A stretch of DNA of 64,000 bases from Glycomyces tritici (GTDB lineage: Bacteria > Actinomycetota > Actinomycetes > Mycobacteriales > Micromonosporaceae). Position 1 is the stretch's first letter. Each line of letters opens with the position of its first letter. A program made the position numbers and the translations under genes. Under the pieces are notes generated by a model that was given only the letters and a program-made list of their open reading frames with translations, was not told the DNA's origin and did no database searches. This document shows, in pieces, positions 16,194 to 24,792 of this stretch. The stretch is from NCBI RefSeq assembly GCF_030403505.1, contig NZ_JAUEMJ010000003.1, positions 124,001 to 188,000 of the forward strand. Reading direction: 5' to 3'.

Positions 16194-17420
16194 ATGCATG
16201 AAGTGGGCGAACGGCAGGGCTCGGTGTTCCGGTGGCGGCGGGCGGCGGGAGTGCTCGGTGCGGTCGCGCTGGCCGCGACCGCGGCCTGCACGGCGTCGGG
16301 CGGCGATCCCACGGACGCGGCCGAGACGGGCGCGGACGGCGAGGCCGTGGACGCGGCCGGACTGCTCGAGATGGCCAACGAGAACGTGCGGCTCTCGAAG
16401 GAGCTGGACGCGGCCGAGGACCGGGTGATCGCCGATTGCCTGGAGGCGCAGGGCTTCGAGGTGCACGATCTGCGGGAACTGGGGCAGCACGAGCCGTACG
16501 AGATGCAGTCCCTTGTGGACTACTACCCGACCGACGGCTTCCTGCCAGAGGCGAACATCGCCGCGGAGTGGGGTTTCGGCTGGTGGTCCCAGACCGAGGA
16601 GATGTTCGACTCCCAAGAGACGCAGGACTACTACGAGGCGACGTTCCCCGATCCGTTCGCTGATGAACCGGTGTTCGACAACTCCAAGTTCGAGTCGCTG
16701 CCCGACGACGAGCGCCGCGCCTGGAGGGTCGCGTACCAGGGCGAGGAGGCCACGGCGGCGCTGGAGGGCACCGGCGAGCCGGTCCCCGATGGGTCCTCTG
16801 AGGACGGTTCGCTCGAGTTCGGCGACGGCGAGGTCCAAGGCGAGCCGAAACCGGGCGGCTGCCAACTGGAGATGATCGAGGCGCTCTACGGCGAGCCGCA
16901 GCAGGTGGAACTCGACTTCGACGGCGGCTACCTCGTCTGGCAGTGGCGTCCGGTGCAGCCCGAAGCCGACTACGACGCGATGGAGGCCGGGTACGCGGAG
17001 CAGATGGCCGACGAGCACGCCGGATTCCTGGGCTGCATCGACGAGGCCGGGTACCCGGGCTGGGAGATCGACGACCTCGGGAGGCTCGACATGCAGGACT
17101 ACTCCGCGATGCTGTACACCGGGGAGCCGTACGACCCGGGCACGATCCCGGGCGAGGAGGCGCCGGTCGACACGAGCCCGCCCGTCCCGGACCTCCCTGA
17201 GGACGTGCCGGACGACTTCGACGGCAAGCGCGCGTACGAGGTCGACATGGCGGTGGCGTTCGCCGAGTGCGGCGACGCGACCGGCTACCGGGAGACCGCG
17301 CTCGCCACGTTCGACGCCGCGGTCAACGAGCAGTACGCGGCGATCGAGGTGGACACGTACGCGTGGCAGGAGCAGATCCGCGGGTACACGGTGAAGGCGC
17401 AGGAGCTGATCGCAGGCTGA
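16194..17420 (+). CDS. acidic lipoprotein, paralogue 3 of 3
   Basis: A 408-residue lipoprotein with basic start, hydrophobic core GVLGAVALA and lipobox ATAAC (Cys near 30). It is more diverged than the pair at 11557 and 12854 but keeps the same order of landmarks. These are VIADCLEAQGFEVHDL, GWW in place of GAW/GSW, GGCQLEMIEALYGEP, LGCIDEAGYPGWEIDDLG, VAFAECGDATGYR and the terminal YAWQEQIRGYTVKAQELI. This marks an older duplication in the opposite orientation. No Shine-Dalgarno precedes ATG 16194. A bidirectional hairpin separates it from the epimerase gene. The function is unknown. Confidence 0.75.
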   Translation: MHEVGERQGSVFRWRRAAGVLGAVALAATAACTASGGDPTDAAETGADGEAVDAAGLLEMANENVRLSKELDAAEDRVIADCLEAQGFEVHDLRELGQHEPYEMQSLVDYYPTDGFLPEANIAAEWGFGWWSQTEEMFDSQETQDYYEATFPDPFADEPVFDNSKFESLPDDERRAWRVAYQGEEATAALEGTGEPVPDGSSEDGSLEFGDGEVQGEPKPGGCQLEMIEALYGEPQQVELDFDGGYLVWQWRPVQPEADYDAMEAGYAEQMADEHAGFLGCIDEAGYPGWEIDDLGRLDMQDYSAMLYTGEPYDPGTIPGEEAPVDTSPPVPDLPEDVPDDFDGKRAYEVDMAVAFAECGDATGYRETALATFDAAVNEQYAAIEVDTYAWQEQIRGYTVKAQELIAG

Positions 17421-17438
17421 GCGCCCATGCGGGACAAG

Positions 17439-17470
17439 GTGAAGGGCGGGACCTCGGTCCCGCCCTTCAC
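17439..17470. terminator. bidirectional hairpin terminator
   Basis: Perfect 14-bp arms GTGAAGGGCGGGAC (17439-17452) and complement (17457-17470) with a CTCG loop lie between convergent genes ending at 17420 and 17477. Confidence 0.8.
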
Positions 17471-17476
17471 TGCGTC

Positions 17477-18331
17477 TCAGACGTGGTCGCGCCAGGTGTG
17501 CTTCGGGTCGAAGCCGAGGAGCCTGCGGGCCTTGTCGATCGACAGGAGCGTCTCGTGCCCCGCGACGGGCCGCTTGAGCTCGAGGTCGGGGTAGTGGGCG
17601 GCCACGAGATCCGGCGTCGTCGTGCTCATCACCGTGTCGGGGGAGGCGATCACGAAGACCTCCTTGCCGGTGCCCTCGCGTTCGAGGCCGAGGCGGATCG
17701 CGAGCGCGCCGTCGCGGGCGTCGATGTAGGACCAGAGGTTCCAGTCGCGGAGCTTCGGGTCCGCTTCGAAGGCGGGGAAGGCCGCGTAGTCCTCGACGTA
17801 CATGACGTTCGAGAAGCGCAGGCCGGTGGCCTTGAGGGCGGGGTTCCAGCGGCAGAGCTGGCCGACCATGGCCTCTTCGAGGGTCTTGACGAGCGAGTAC
17901 GTGGACTCGGGGCGGGGCTCGTACTCCTCGTCGACCGGGAGGTAGGGCGGCGGGGTCTCGAAGGGGAGGCCGAGCACGGTCTCGCTCGAGGCCCAGACGA
18001 TGTTGTCGATGCCGGCGGTCTTGGCGGCGGCGAACACGTTGTAGGTGCTCAGCATGTTGTTCTGGAAGATCGCCGAGTTCGGCCGCAGGCCAGGGGCCGG
18101 GATCGCGGCGAGGTGCACGACGGCGTCGAGGCGGTCGTAGCGGTCGTCCACGCCGGTGAGGGCCGAGACGACCTGCCCGTGATCGGCGAGGTCGATCTGC
18201 AGGAACGGCGCGAGGCCGTCAGGCGAGGGCACGCGGTCGAGGTTGACCACCTCGTACCCGTGCTCCACCAGGTCGCGGACGCAGGCTCGTCCGAGTTTGC
18301 CGCTGCCGCCGGTCACCGCCACGCGTGCCAT
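17477..18331 (-). CDS. NAD(P)-dependent epimerase/dehydratase, extended SDR
   Basis: A 284-residue extended short-chain dehydrogenase. The Rossmann motif is VTGGSGKLG (residues 6-14), HLAAIPAP is near 73-80, SSE (catalytic Ser) near 115 and the YSLVK (YxxxK) pair near 142-146. It probably modifies a nucleotide sugar or a uronate-like sugar; the specific reaction is not readable. ATG 18331 begins the Rossmann strand and follows GGGGAAG. A MerR-type promoter (18369-18399) points into it, so expression may respond to an inducer or stress. Confidence 0.8.
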   Translation of the reverse strand: MARVAVTGGSGKLGRACVRDLVEHGYEVVNLDRVPSPDGLAPFLQIDLADHGQVVSALTGVDDRYDRLDAVVHLAAIPAPGLRPNSAIFQNNMLSTYNVFAAAKTAGIDNIVWASSETVLGLPFETPPPYLPVDEEYEPRPESTYSLVKTLEEAMVGQLCRWNPALKATGLRFSNVMYVEDYAAFPAFEADPKLRDWNLWSYIDARDGALAIRLGLEREGTGKEVFVIASPDTVMSTTTPDLVAAHYPDLELKRPVAGHETLLSIDKARRLLGFDPKHTWRDHV

Positions 18332-18368
18332 GCTCTTCCCCCATGTATCGATCAGTACAACCGCTCGC

Positions 18369-18399
18369 AGCCTACGACCTGGAGTGCACTCCAACCCAA
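18369..18399 (-). promoter_or_regulatory. MerR-type promoter with 19-bp spacer
   Basis: On the minus strand TTGGGT (18394-18399) and TAGGCT (18369-18374) are separated by exactly 19 bp, and the spacer contains the perfect palindrome TGGAGTGCACTCCA (18380-18393). An over-long spacer filled by a palindrome is the hallmark of promoters activated by MerR-family proteins. It drives the epimerase gene. The regulator gene is not in the neighbourhood. Confidence 0.65.
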
Positions 18400-18547
18400 A
18401 CAGCCTGCTCATCGGGGGGCTAAAGCAGGGGTACCATCCCAAACCCCCACCCACCCCGGGGACCGTTGTCACCACGATGGCAGGGGGGTGCGACAGAAAC
18501 GCCCGGCTGCGGCGGCGGTGTCACTCGATCGTGGCAGAATCGCGGCC

Positions 18548-19396
18548 GTGACCCCCTCGATTCGCATCGGTGCCACCGAGATCATCGCCCTCGCCGACGG
18601 CGTGGGCCCCTTCCCGTTCACGTCGCGGGAGGGCGCCTTCCCGGACGCCACCGCCGAGCAGTGGGCGGCGGTCGACCGGTTCGACCCCGGCGCGGTCGAC
18701 GCGGAAGGGCGGTGGTCCCTCAACTTCCGGGCGTTCGCGATCCGCGGCCCCGAGGGCATCACCGTGGTGGACGCCGGCATCGGCCCGGCCGACGCCCCCG
18801 CGACCTGGGCGCCGCTGCCCGGGAAGCTTCCGGAGTCCCTGGCGGCGGCCGGCATCGACCCGTCTGAAGTGGACACGGTGGTGCTCACGCACCTCCACAC
18901 CGACCACATCGGCTGGGCCGTCGTGGCCGAGGAGGCCGTCACCACGAGCGGGGACGGTCCGAGCACCGGCCTCAGCTCCTTCTTCCCCAACGCCGCGTAC
19001 CTGATCCAGCGCGCCGAGTTCGACGCCGTCGACACCCTCAACCCGCAGTTGCGCGAGACCCTGATCGACCCGCTCCGGGCGTCCGACCAGCTCCGGCTGC
19101 TCGACGGCGACGCGCCGCTCCGCGACGCGGGCCGCGTGGTGGCGACCCCGGGGCACACCCCCGGGCACCAGAGCGTGGTCGTCGCCGACGGCCGCGAATC
19201 GGTGCTCATCACCGGCGACCTCCTCGTCCACGCGATCCAGGCGCTCTACCCGGAACTCGCCTACGTGTACGAGATCGACCCCGAGGAGGCAAGGCGCTCA
19301 AGGGAACGGCTGCTGGCGGGACGGGCGGGCACACTGCACGTGGCGTCCTCGCACCTGACCGAACCGTTCGTCGCCCTGCCGCCCGCCTCGGCCTGA
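18548..19396 (+). CDS. MBL-fold hydrolase, lactonase-like
   Basis: A 282-residue cytosolic MBL-fold enzyme with HLHTDH (115-120), the following metal ligand in TPGHTPGHQS near residue 202 and LITGDLL near 222. The organisation resembles N-acyl-homoserine lactonase (AiiA)-like and related hydrolases, but the substrate is not fixed. The frame is open much further upstream; GTG 18548 is the first start giving a normal family N-terminus. CAGAAT 7-12 nt before it may be the -10 of a leaderless transcript. It diverges from the epimerase. Confidence 0.8.
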   Translation: MTPSIRIGATEIIALADGVGPFPFTSREGAFPDATAEQWAAVDRFDPGAVDAEGRWSLNFRAFAIRGPEGITVVDAGIGPADAPATWAPLPGKLPESLAAAGIDPSEVDTVVLTHLHTDHIGWAVVAEEAVTTSGDGPSTGLSSFFPNAAYLIQRAEFDAVDTLNPQLRETLIDPLRASDQLRLLDGDAPLRDAGRVVATPGHTPGHQSVVVADGRESVLITGDLLVHAIQALYPELAYVYEIDPEEARRSRERLLAGRAGTLHVASSHLTEPFVALPPASA

Positions 19397-19410
19397 GCTC
19401 AGGCGGCGCC

Positions 19411-20070
19411 TTACGCGTCCGGCCTGCCGATGCCCAGCGCCTCGAAGTCGATCACGAGGTCGGCGCGGTGCCTGGCGGCGCGGATTCGTTCGGCGTTTCG
19501 TTCGTCGACGTCGGCGACCCAGGAGCGGGCGTGTTCGGGCGACTTGCCGAAGCGCTCGTGCCGGGCCACGAGCCGGGCCAGGCGCAGCGGTTCGGGCGTC
19601 TCGCAGTACCAGACCTCGGTCAGCGCGGCCCGCACGGCGGGCCAGGGGCCGTCCTCGTCGAGCAGGTAGTTCCCCTCGGTGACCACGATCTCGGCCTCGG
19701 GCGGGACCGCGATCGAACCGGCGACGGGCTCGCCGACGCGGCGGTCGAACTCGGGCGCGTACACGGTCGCTTCCCGTTCGGCCGCAACGCGTTCCAGCAG
19801 AGCCCGGTAGCCGTGGCCGTCGAACGTGTCGATCGCGCCCTTGCGGCCCCGGCGGCCGAGGCGCACGAGTTCGGCGTTCGCCAGATGGAAGCCGTCCATC
19901 GGGACCTGCACGGCCCGGCGGCCCTCCCGGTCGAGCGCGTGCGCGAGCCACGCGGCGGCGGTCGATTTGCCCGCGCCGGGGCAGCCGGCGATGCCGATGA
20001 GCACGCGGCCCGGCGCGGTGAGGGCCTTCGCGCGGTCCAACAGCGCCTGGGGGTCGTCTGCGATGTCCAC
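19411..20070 (-). CDS. nucleoside/sugar kinase-like P-loop protein
   Basis: A 219-residue P-loop kinase with Walker A GIAGCPGAGKST (26-37), PMDGFHLANAEL near 57-68 and VVTEGNYLLDEDGPW near 128-142, the layout of the uridine/pantothenate kinase-related family (sometimes annotated as fructose transport-system kinase). It phosphorylates a small molecule, probably a nucleoside, pantoate-like compound or sugar. The start is GTG at 20070. It converges on the MBL-fold gene with 14 bp between stops; GCCTGAGCTCAGGC at 19391-19404 spans the neighbour's stop codon. Confidence 0.8.
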   Translation of the reverse strand: MDIADDPQALLDRAKALTAPGRVLIGIAGCPGAGKSTAAAWLAHALDREGRRAVQVPMDGFHLANAELVRLGRRGRKGAIDTFDGHGYRALLERVAAEREATVYAPEFDRRVGEPVAGSIAVPPEAEIVVTEGNYLLDEDGPWPAVRAALTEVWYCETPEPLRLARLVARHERFGKSPEHARSWVADVDERNAERIRAARHRADLVIDFEALGIGRPDA

Positions 20071-20230
20071 GCGCCCGAACCTAGCCGACCGCCCGCGTGC
20101 GCGGGCCCCCGGCGGTCCGGAATCGCGCCTCCGGCGTCCCGCCCCGGGTTACGGTGACCGGGTCGACAGGGCCCGCCATCAGCGATTTCGCCGGTGGTTC
20201 GGCCGTTTCGCCCGAGAACCGGAGGAGTCC

Positions 20231-21271
20231 ATGAGAGCCCTGCAGTACCGCGAGATCGGCGCGGCCCCGGAAGTCGTCGAGGTCCCCACGCCCGAGCCGA
20301 GACCCGGCGAGGTGCTCCTCAAGGTCACGGCCGCCGGGGTGTGCCACTCCGACATCGCCGTCATGTCCTGGCCCGCCGACGCGTTCCCGTACGCGCTGCC
20401 GCTGACGCTCGGCCACGAAGGCGCCGGGACCGTGGCCGCCCTCGGCGACGGCGTGCACGGGATCGAGATCGGCGAGTCCGTCGCCGTCTACGGCCCGTGG
20501 GGCTGCGGGCGCTGCGCCAAATGCGCCGCCGGCAAGGAGAACTACTGTCAGCGCGCCGCCGAGCTGGGGATCAACCCGCCCGGTCTCGGCGCGCCCGGCG
20601 CGATCGCCGAGTACCTGATCGTGGACGACGCGCGGCACCTCGTGCCGCTCGGGGACCTGGACCCGGTGCAGACCGTGCCGCTCACCGACGCCGGGCTCAC
20701 GCCGTACCACGCGATCAAGGGTTCGCTGCCGAAGCTGGTGCCCGGATCGACGGCCGTGGTGATCGGCACCGGCGGGCTCGGGCACGTGGCGGTGCAGCTG
20801 CTGCGGGCGCTCACGACCGCGCGGGTGGTCGCGCTCGACGTCTCCGAGGAGAAGCTCGCGCTCGCGCGCCGGGTGGGGGCGCACGAGACGGTGCTCTCGG
20901 ATGCGGCGGCGGCCGGGAAGGTGAAGGAGCTGACCGGCGGGATCGGGGCGCAGGCGGTGTTCGACTTCGTGGGCGCGGCGCCGACCGTCGCGACGGCGGG
21001 CGAGTGCGCGGCGGTGGAGGCCGACGTGGTGATCGTGGGCATCGGCGGCGGGACGCTGCCGGTGGGGTTCGGGGCGCTGCCGTTCGAGGTGTCGGTGAAG
21101 GCCCCGTACTGGGGTTCGCGCGATGAGCTGGTCGAGGTGTTCGACCTCGCAAGCGCGGGTCTGGTGGACGTGCACGTGGAGCGGTTCTCGCTCGATGAGG
21201 CGCCGGAGGCGTACGAGCGGCTGCACGCGGGGACGATCGACGGGCGCGCGGTGATCGTGCCGAACGGCTGA
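20231..21271 (+). CDS. zinc-dependent alcohol dehydrogenase
   Basis: A 346-residue medium-chain dehydrogenase. Catalytic zinc ligands are GVCHSD (Cys near 38) and GHEGAG (His near 61), and the structural zinc site is GCGRCAKCAAGKENYC near 90-105. The cofactor motif GTGGLGHVAVQLL is near 176-188, and the acidic residue in VVALDVS indicates NAD preference. It oxidises or reduces an alcohol/aldehyde pair. GGAGGAG directly precedes ATG 20231, which is preferred over a much longer open frame. The last codons and the stop are included in a 32-bp tandem duplication. Confidence 0.9.
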   Translation: MRALQYREIGAAPEVVEVPTPEPRPGEVLLKVTAAGVCHSDIAVMSWPADAFPYALPLTLGHEGAGTVAALGDGVHGIEIGESVAVYGPWGCGRCAKCAAGKENYCQRAAELGINPPGLGAPGAIAEYLIVDDARHLVPLGDLDPVQTVPLTDAGLTPYHAIKGSLPKLVPGSTAVVIGTGGLGHVAVQLLRALTTARVVALDVSEEKLALARRVGAHETVLSDAAAAGKVKELTGGIGAQAVFDFVGAAPTVATAGECAAVEADVVIVGIGGGTLPVGFGALPFEVSVKAPYWGSRDELVEVFDLASAGLVDVHVERFSLDEAPEAYERLHAGTIDGRAVIVPNG

Positions 21272-21315
21272 CCGGGTTCGCGGTGATCGTGCCGAACGGC
21301 TGACCGGGTTCGCGG
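21247..21315 (+). repeat. 32-bp tandem duplication across the dehydrogenase stop codon
   Basis: Bases 21247-21278 are repeated exactly at 21279-21310, with 5 more matching bases. The unit holds the final codons VIVPNG and the TGA, so the second copy is an untranslated echo. It looks like a recent slippage event. Confidence 0.9.
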
Positions 21316-21317
21316 CG

Positions 21318-21351
21318 GCGGGGCCGAGCGGGTGCGCCTGCTCGGCCCCGC
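21318..21351 (+). terminator. hairpin terminator of alcohol dehydrogenase
   Basis: Perfect 12-bp arms GCGGGGCCGAGC (21318-21329) and complement (21340-21351) with a 10-nt loop are followed by TGTTG. Confidence 0.75.
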
Positions 21352-21373
21352 TGTTGCGTGCTGACCTGGGGCC

Positions 21374-21436
21374 TTGCCGAATCCGAACCCTAGCGCTACG
21401 ATGCATAGAACCTCAAGGCATAGAACTACTAGGGTT
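21374..21436 (+). promoter_or_regulatory. PadR gene promoter and probable operator
   Basis: TTGCCG (21374-21379) and TACGAT (21397-21402) are spaced by 17 bp, a good housekeeping promoter. Around it are the inverted pair AACCCTAG (21386-21393)/CTAGGGTT (21429-21436) and two direct copies of GCATAGAAC (21403, 21418). PadR proteins usually repress their own promoter, so these are likely autoregulatory sites. Confidence 0.6.
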
Positions 21437-21451
21437 AGGAGGCACCCCCTC

Positions 21452-21820
21452 ATGCACATCGCCAAAGACCTCGTCGCCGCCTCGGCGACACCCCTGGTCC
21501 TCGGCATCCTCGCCGAAGAGGAGAGCTACGGCTACGCGATCCTCAAAGCGATCAGCGAACGCTCCGGCGGCCGCCTCGAATGGACCGAAGGCCTGCTCTA
21601 CCCACTCCTCCACCGCCTCGAACGGCTCGGCCACGTCGAAGCCCACTGGCGCACCCCCGAAGGCGGCCGGCGCCGCAAGTACTACGCCATCACCCCCTCG
21701 GGCCTGAAGGAACTGGCCGAGCAGCGCAAACAGTGGGACGCCGTCACCGAAGCGCTGCAAGACATCTGGAAGGCCACGCGGTCGATCGTCCCGGCCCCTG
21801 GCCCCGTACTGGAGGGGTGA
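21452..21820 (+). CDS. PadR-family transcriptional regulator
   Basis: A 122-residue PadR protein: winged helix with LVLGILAEEESYGYAILKAI near residues 16-35, WTEGLLYPLLHRLERLGHV near 44-62 and the wing EGGRRRKYYAITPSGLKEL near 70-88, plus a short C-terminal dimer helix. AGGAGG lies before ATG 21452. Its TGA is one base before the ATG of the membrane protein gene, so they are co-translated. PadR plus prefix-domain membrane protein is a common actinobacterial pair, thought to remodel the membrane in response to lipophilic stress; the inducer is unknown. Confidence 0.9.
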   Translation: MHIAKDLVAASATPLVLGILAEEESYGYAILKAISERSGGRLEWTEGLLYPLLHRLERLGHVEAHWRTPEGGRRRKYYAITPSGLKELAEQRKQWDAVTEALQDIWKATRSIVPAPGPVLEG

Positions 21821-21821
21821 C

Positions 21822-23183
21822 ATGACAGAGAACGAGACTGAACTCGAAACGCAGATCGCCGAATGGCGCTCCTACATGCTGCGCCGCCGCGCCGTCGCCA
21901 GCGCCGACGTGGACGAACTGGAGGACCACCTCCGCGAGCGCGTCGCCGACCTCACCGAGACGGGCCTGCACCCCGACGAGGCCTTCCTCATCGCCGTCAA
22001 ACGCATGGGCCGCATGGACGAACTCTCCCGCGAGTTCGCCCGCGAGCACTCCGACCGGCTGTGGAAGCAGCTCGTGCTCACCGACGAGGACGCGCCCGCC
22101 GAGGCCGAGCGGCGACGAGGCCTGCTCGTCATGGTCGTGTGCGCGGCCCTCGGCGTGCTGGCCGTGAAGCTCCCGGCGCTGTTCGGCTTCGGGTTCGACG
22201 AGAGCGCGGAGTTCTACGGGCGCAACATCGGCCTGCTCATCCTCGCGCCGCTCACCGTCTACTTCGCGTGGCGCCGCAAGGTCGGCCGAGGCACCGCGAT
22301 CGCGCTCCTGGGCCTCTTCGCACTCGGGGCCGTCGGCGCCAACGCGTACCGGCTCGACGACGACTCGCAGTCCATAGTGCTCTCCGCGATCCACCTGCCG
22401 CTGGCGCTGTGGCTCGTCGTCGGCGTCGCCTACGCCGAAGGCGACTGGCGCTCGAGCCGGCGGCGCATGGACTTCATCCGCTTCAGCGGCGAGTGGTTCA
22501 TCTACATGGTGCTCATCGCCCTCGGCGGCGGCGTGCTCACCGGCATCACCATCGGCACGTTCAGCGCCATCGGGATCGACGCCGAGACCTTCATCAGCGA
22601 ATGGCTCATCCCCTGCGGCGTCGCCGCCGCCGTGATCGTCGCCGCCTGGCTCGTAGAGGCGAAGCAGAGCGTCATCGAGAACATGGCGCCGGTGCTCACC
22701 CGCGTGTTCACACCGCTGTTCGCGGTGACGCTCGTGGCCGTGCTCGTCGCGATCGCAGTGACCACCAACGCGATCGACGTCGAGCGGGACATGCTCATCC
22801 TGTTCGACCTGCTGCTGGTGGTCGTGCTCGCCCTGGTCCTGTACTCGATCTCGGCGCGCGACCCGGGCGCCCCGCCGAGGATCTTCGACTGGATGCAGCT
22901 CGCGCTCGTGGTGAGCGCCCTGCTCATCGACGTGCTCGTGCTCATCGCGATCCTGGGCCGGATCACCGAGTTCGGGTTCACCCCGAACAAGACGGCGGCG
23001 CTCGGCGAGAACCTGATCCTCTTCGTGAACCTTGCCTGGACGGCCTGGCTGTACTGGGGAATCGTGAAGGGCCGCAAGCGGTTCGCGCTGCTGGAGCGCT
23101 GGCAGACCGACTACGTGCCGGTGTACGCCGCCTGGGCGTGGATCGTGGTGCTGGTCTTCCCGCCGGTCTTCGCCTTCGCGTAG
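21822..23183 (+). CDS. permease-prefix-domain membrane protein
   Basis: A 453-residue integral membrane protein. Residues 1-80 form the cytosolic permease prefix domain (IAEWRSYMLRRRAV, DELEDHLRERVADLTETGLHPDEAFLIAVKRMG). This is followed by about ten hydrophobic segments from residue 103 to the C-terminus, with a late soluble stretch near 405-425 (GRKRFALLERWQTDYVPVY). No transporter signature was recognised, so substrate transport is unproven. It is coupled to the PadR gene and probably under its control. No typical terminator follows; sequence beyond the stop is the repeat-rich gene desert. Confidence 0.8.
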   Translation: MTENETELETQIAEWRSYMLRRRAVASADVDELEDHLRERVADLTETGLHPDEAFLIAVKRMGRMDELSREFAREHSDRLWKQLVLTDEDAPAEAERRRGLLVMVVCAALGVLAVKLPALFGFGFDESAEFYGRNIGLLILAPLTVYFAWRRKVGRGTAIALLGLFALGAVGANAYRLDDDSQSIVLSAIHLPLALWLVVGVAYAEGDWRSSRRRMDFIRFSGEWFIYMVLIALGGGVLTGITIGTFSAIGIDAETFISEWLIPCGVAAAVIVAAWLVEAKQSVIENMAPVLTRVFTPLFAVTLVAVLVAIAVTTNAIDVERDMLILFDLLLVVVLALVLYSISARDPGAPPRIFDWMQLALVVSALLIDVLVLIAILGRITEFGFTPNKTAALGENLILFVNLAWTAWLYWGIVKGRKRFALLERWQTDYVPVYAAWAWIVVLVFPPVFAFA

Positions 23184-23370
23184 CGCGAGCCCCCGGGCTG
23201 CTGCGCGAGCGTCGTCGGCTCGGATGGGTTCGGATGCAGCTGGACCGGCGCATCAGGTGGGTGTCGGAGCTCGGGTCGGGGTGGGTTGCGGTCAAACCGG
23301 GCAGCGACGAAAGGGTGGGTGGTGGGGTGGGGTCGGGTGGCGGGGTTGCAGGTTCGTTCCGGGGCGGGCG

Positions 23371-23643
23371 GCGACTCGCGAACGGGGGCCTGTTGGCTTG
23401 CGGCGCGGTGGCGTGGTGGGGCCGGGGCGGCGGCGTTCCTGATCGCGGGCGTCTTGGCGCGGTGGCGCGGCGGCGCAGTGAGTCTGGGGCGGCACTCGCG
23501 AACGGGGGCGTCTTGGCTTGCGGCGCGGTGGGGCCGGGGTGGCGACTCGCGAACGGGGGCGTCTTTCCTTGCGGTGCGGTGGGGCCGGGGCGGGGACTCG
23601 CGAACGCGGGCGTCTTCGCTTGCGGCGCTGCGGTTCCGAGGCG
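23371..23643 (+). repeat. 51-bp degenerate tandem repeat
   Basis: Units beginning CGACTCGCGAACGGGGGC start near 23372, 23489, 23541 and 23593, with a more decayed unit around 23440. Each continues into CTTGCGGCGCGGTGGGGCC. The unit length, 51 bp, is a multiple of three, so all frames stay open across the array and translate as 17-residue repeats (for example DSRTGASWLAARWGRGG). The bias of all frames and absence of start signals favour non-coding. Confidence 0.75.
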
Positions 23644-24449
23644 GAATGTGAGGGTGTTGTACGCGTGTGGGTGATGACGGTCGGGGGCTGTTCGAGGGAT
23701 ACTTGAGGTACGTACAGGGACAGGAAATTTGTACAGGTGTCGGGGCTGGTGTAAGCAGACTAAGCCAAGCCTCTGGCCGAACCGACAAACCGACTTGTTT
23801 CGAGGCGACGACCCCGCAAGCCAGGGGTGGCCCTCCGCTACTGGAGGCGACCGATCTCATCCCCGTGCCATCGCCCGCAGCTGTCCGCGCCCCCGAAGGG
23901 CCGTGACTGGGTGGACGATCCTGGTCCGGATCACCCTCACCAGAAGGAAACACCTCACACGGAGGCGTCTTCAACCCCAGCCAGACCCGCCAGCGTGACC
24001 GGCACTCCAGGCCGAGCAATGAGGACTCGGACCCGGCACAGTACCGGCACCACGTCCATGGCGACCAGCACCACCAAAGCACCACCCTCGCCCGAACGCG
24101 CCCTAGTGCGCGGACGAGCACCACCACCGCCCGAACGCGCCACCGTGCGCGGGCGAGCCGGATCCTGTCCGGGCGCGATAGCGCGCGGGCAACGCCCGGC
24201 CGCCAGGACCAAGGTCCCGGGCAAGAGGCACACACCAGGAGGCGACACCACCACCCGCCGCCCACCAGGGCTCCACCAGGGCTCTACCAGGGCAGGACGG
24301 CCCGACCATTCCCACAGTCGAGGAAGGCAACAGCACCCTCCCCGGTGGGAACGGCGCGACCAGGTCAAGGCCCTCGTGTCGAAGCGAAGCGAAGCGACGC
24401 GACCGACACCGATCGACCACAGCAGCAGCACGAGAGGAGGTGACACGAC

Positions 24450-24658
24450 ATGACGAACACGATCCTGCCCATGAACCGGCGCAACGACCGCCACCGCGAC
24501 TACGACAGCGAACCGGCCTCCAGGACCGCCAGCCACACCCCACCGGTCATCGCCACACCTCGCCACAGCACCAGGCAGCCATCGCGATGCCCCGCGACGA
24601 CGACGCCACCCGACCACCGCAACAGCATCCGGCCGTACTCAGCGCGTCCGGACGATAG
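24450..24658 (+). pseudogene. possible frameshifted small gene with perfect Shine-Dalgarno
   Basis: AGAGGAGGTG lies 7 nt before ATG 24450, among the best ribosome sites in the window. The first ~36 codons (TNTILPMNRRNDRHRDYDSE) show the strong G/C third-position bias of real genes. The bias then moves to another frame near 24555, in which SPQHQAAIAMPRDDDATRPP runs to a stop at 24658. This suggests a short charged protein broken by a frameshift. No homology is recognised, and it may be chance. Confidence 0.25.
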
Positions 24659-24720
24659 GGACGGTCTACCCGACCCCGGGAGCCCACCCACCACCTCATC
24701 GCCGCCGACCCGAACCCGGA

Positions 24721-24792
24721 CCGGATCACCCGCACGAACCCGGACCGAGTCACCCGCGCGAACCTGGACCGGATCACCCGCGCTAACCCGGG
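24721..24792 (+). repeat. 24-bp tandem repeat, three units
   Basis: ACCGGATCACCCGCRCGAAC-type units occupy 24721-24744, 24745-24768 and 24769-24792 with 2-4 differences each. The repeat length is again a multiple of three. Confidence 0.75.

Noticed and set aside
23371..23643. CRISPR array
   Set aside because: Units are 51 bp, contiguous and without unique spacers, so this is a tandem repeat.
23955..24617. 220-codon minus-strand gene in the gene desert
   Set aside because: Biased Gly/Val/Arg/Trp composition, no ribosome site and no consistent codon bias.
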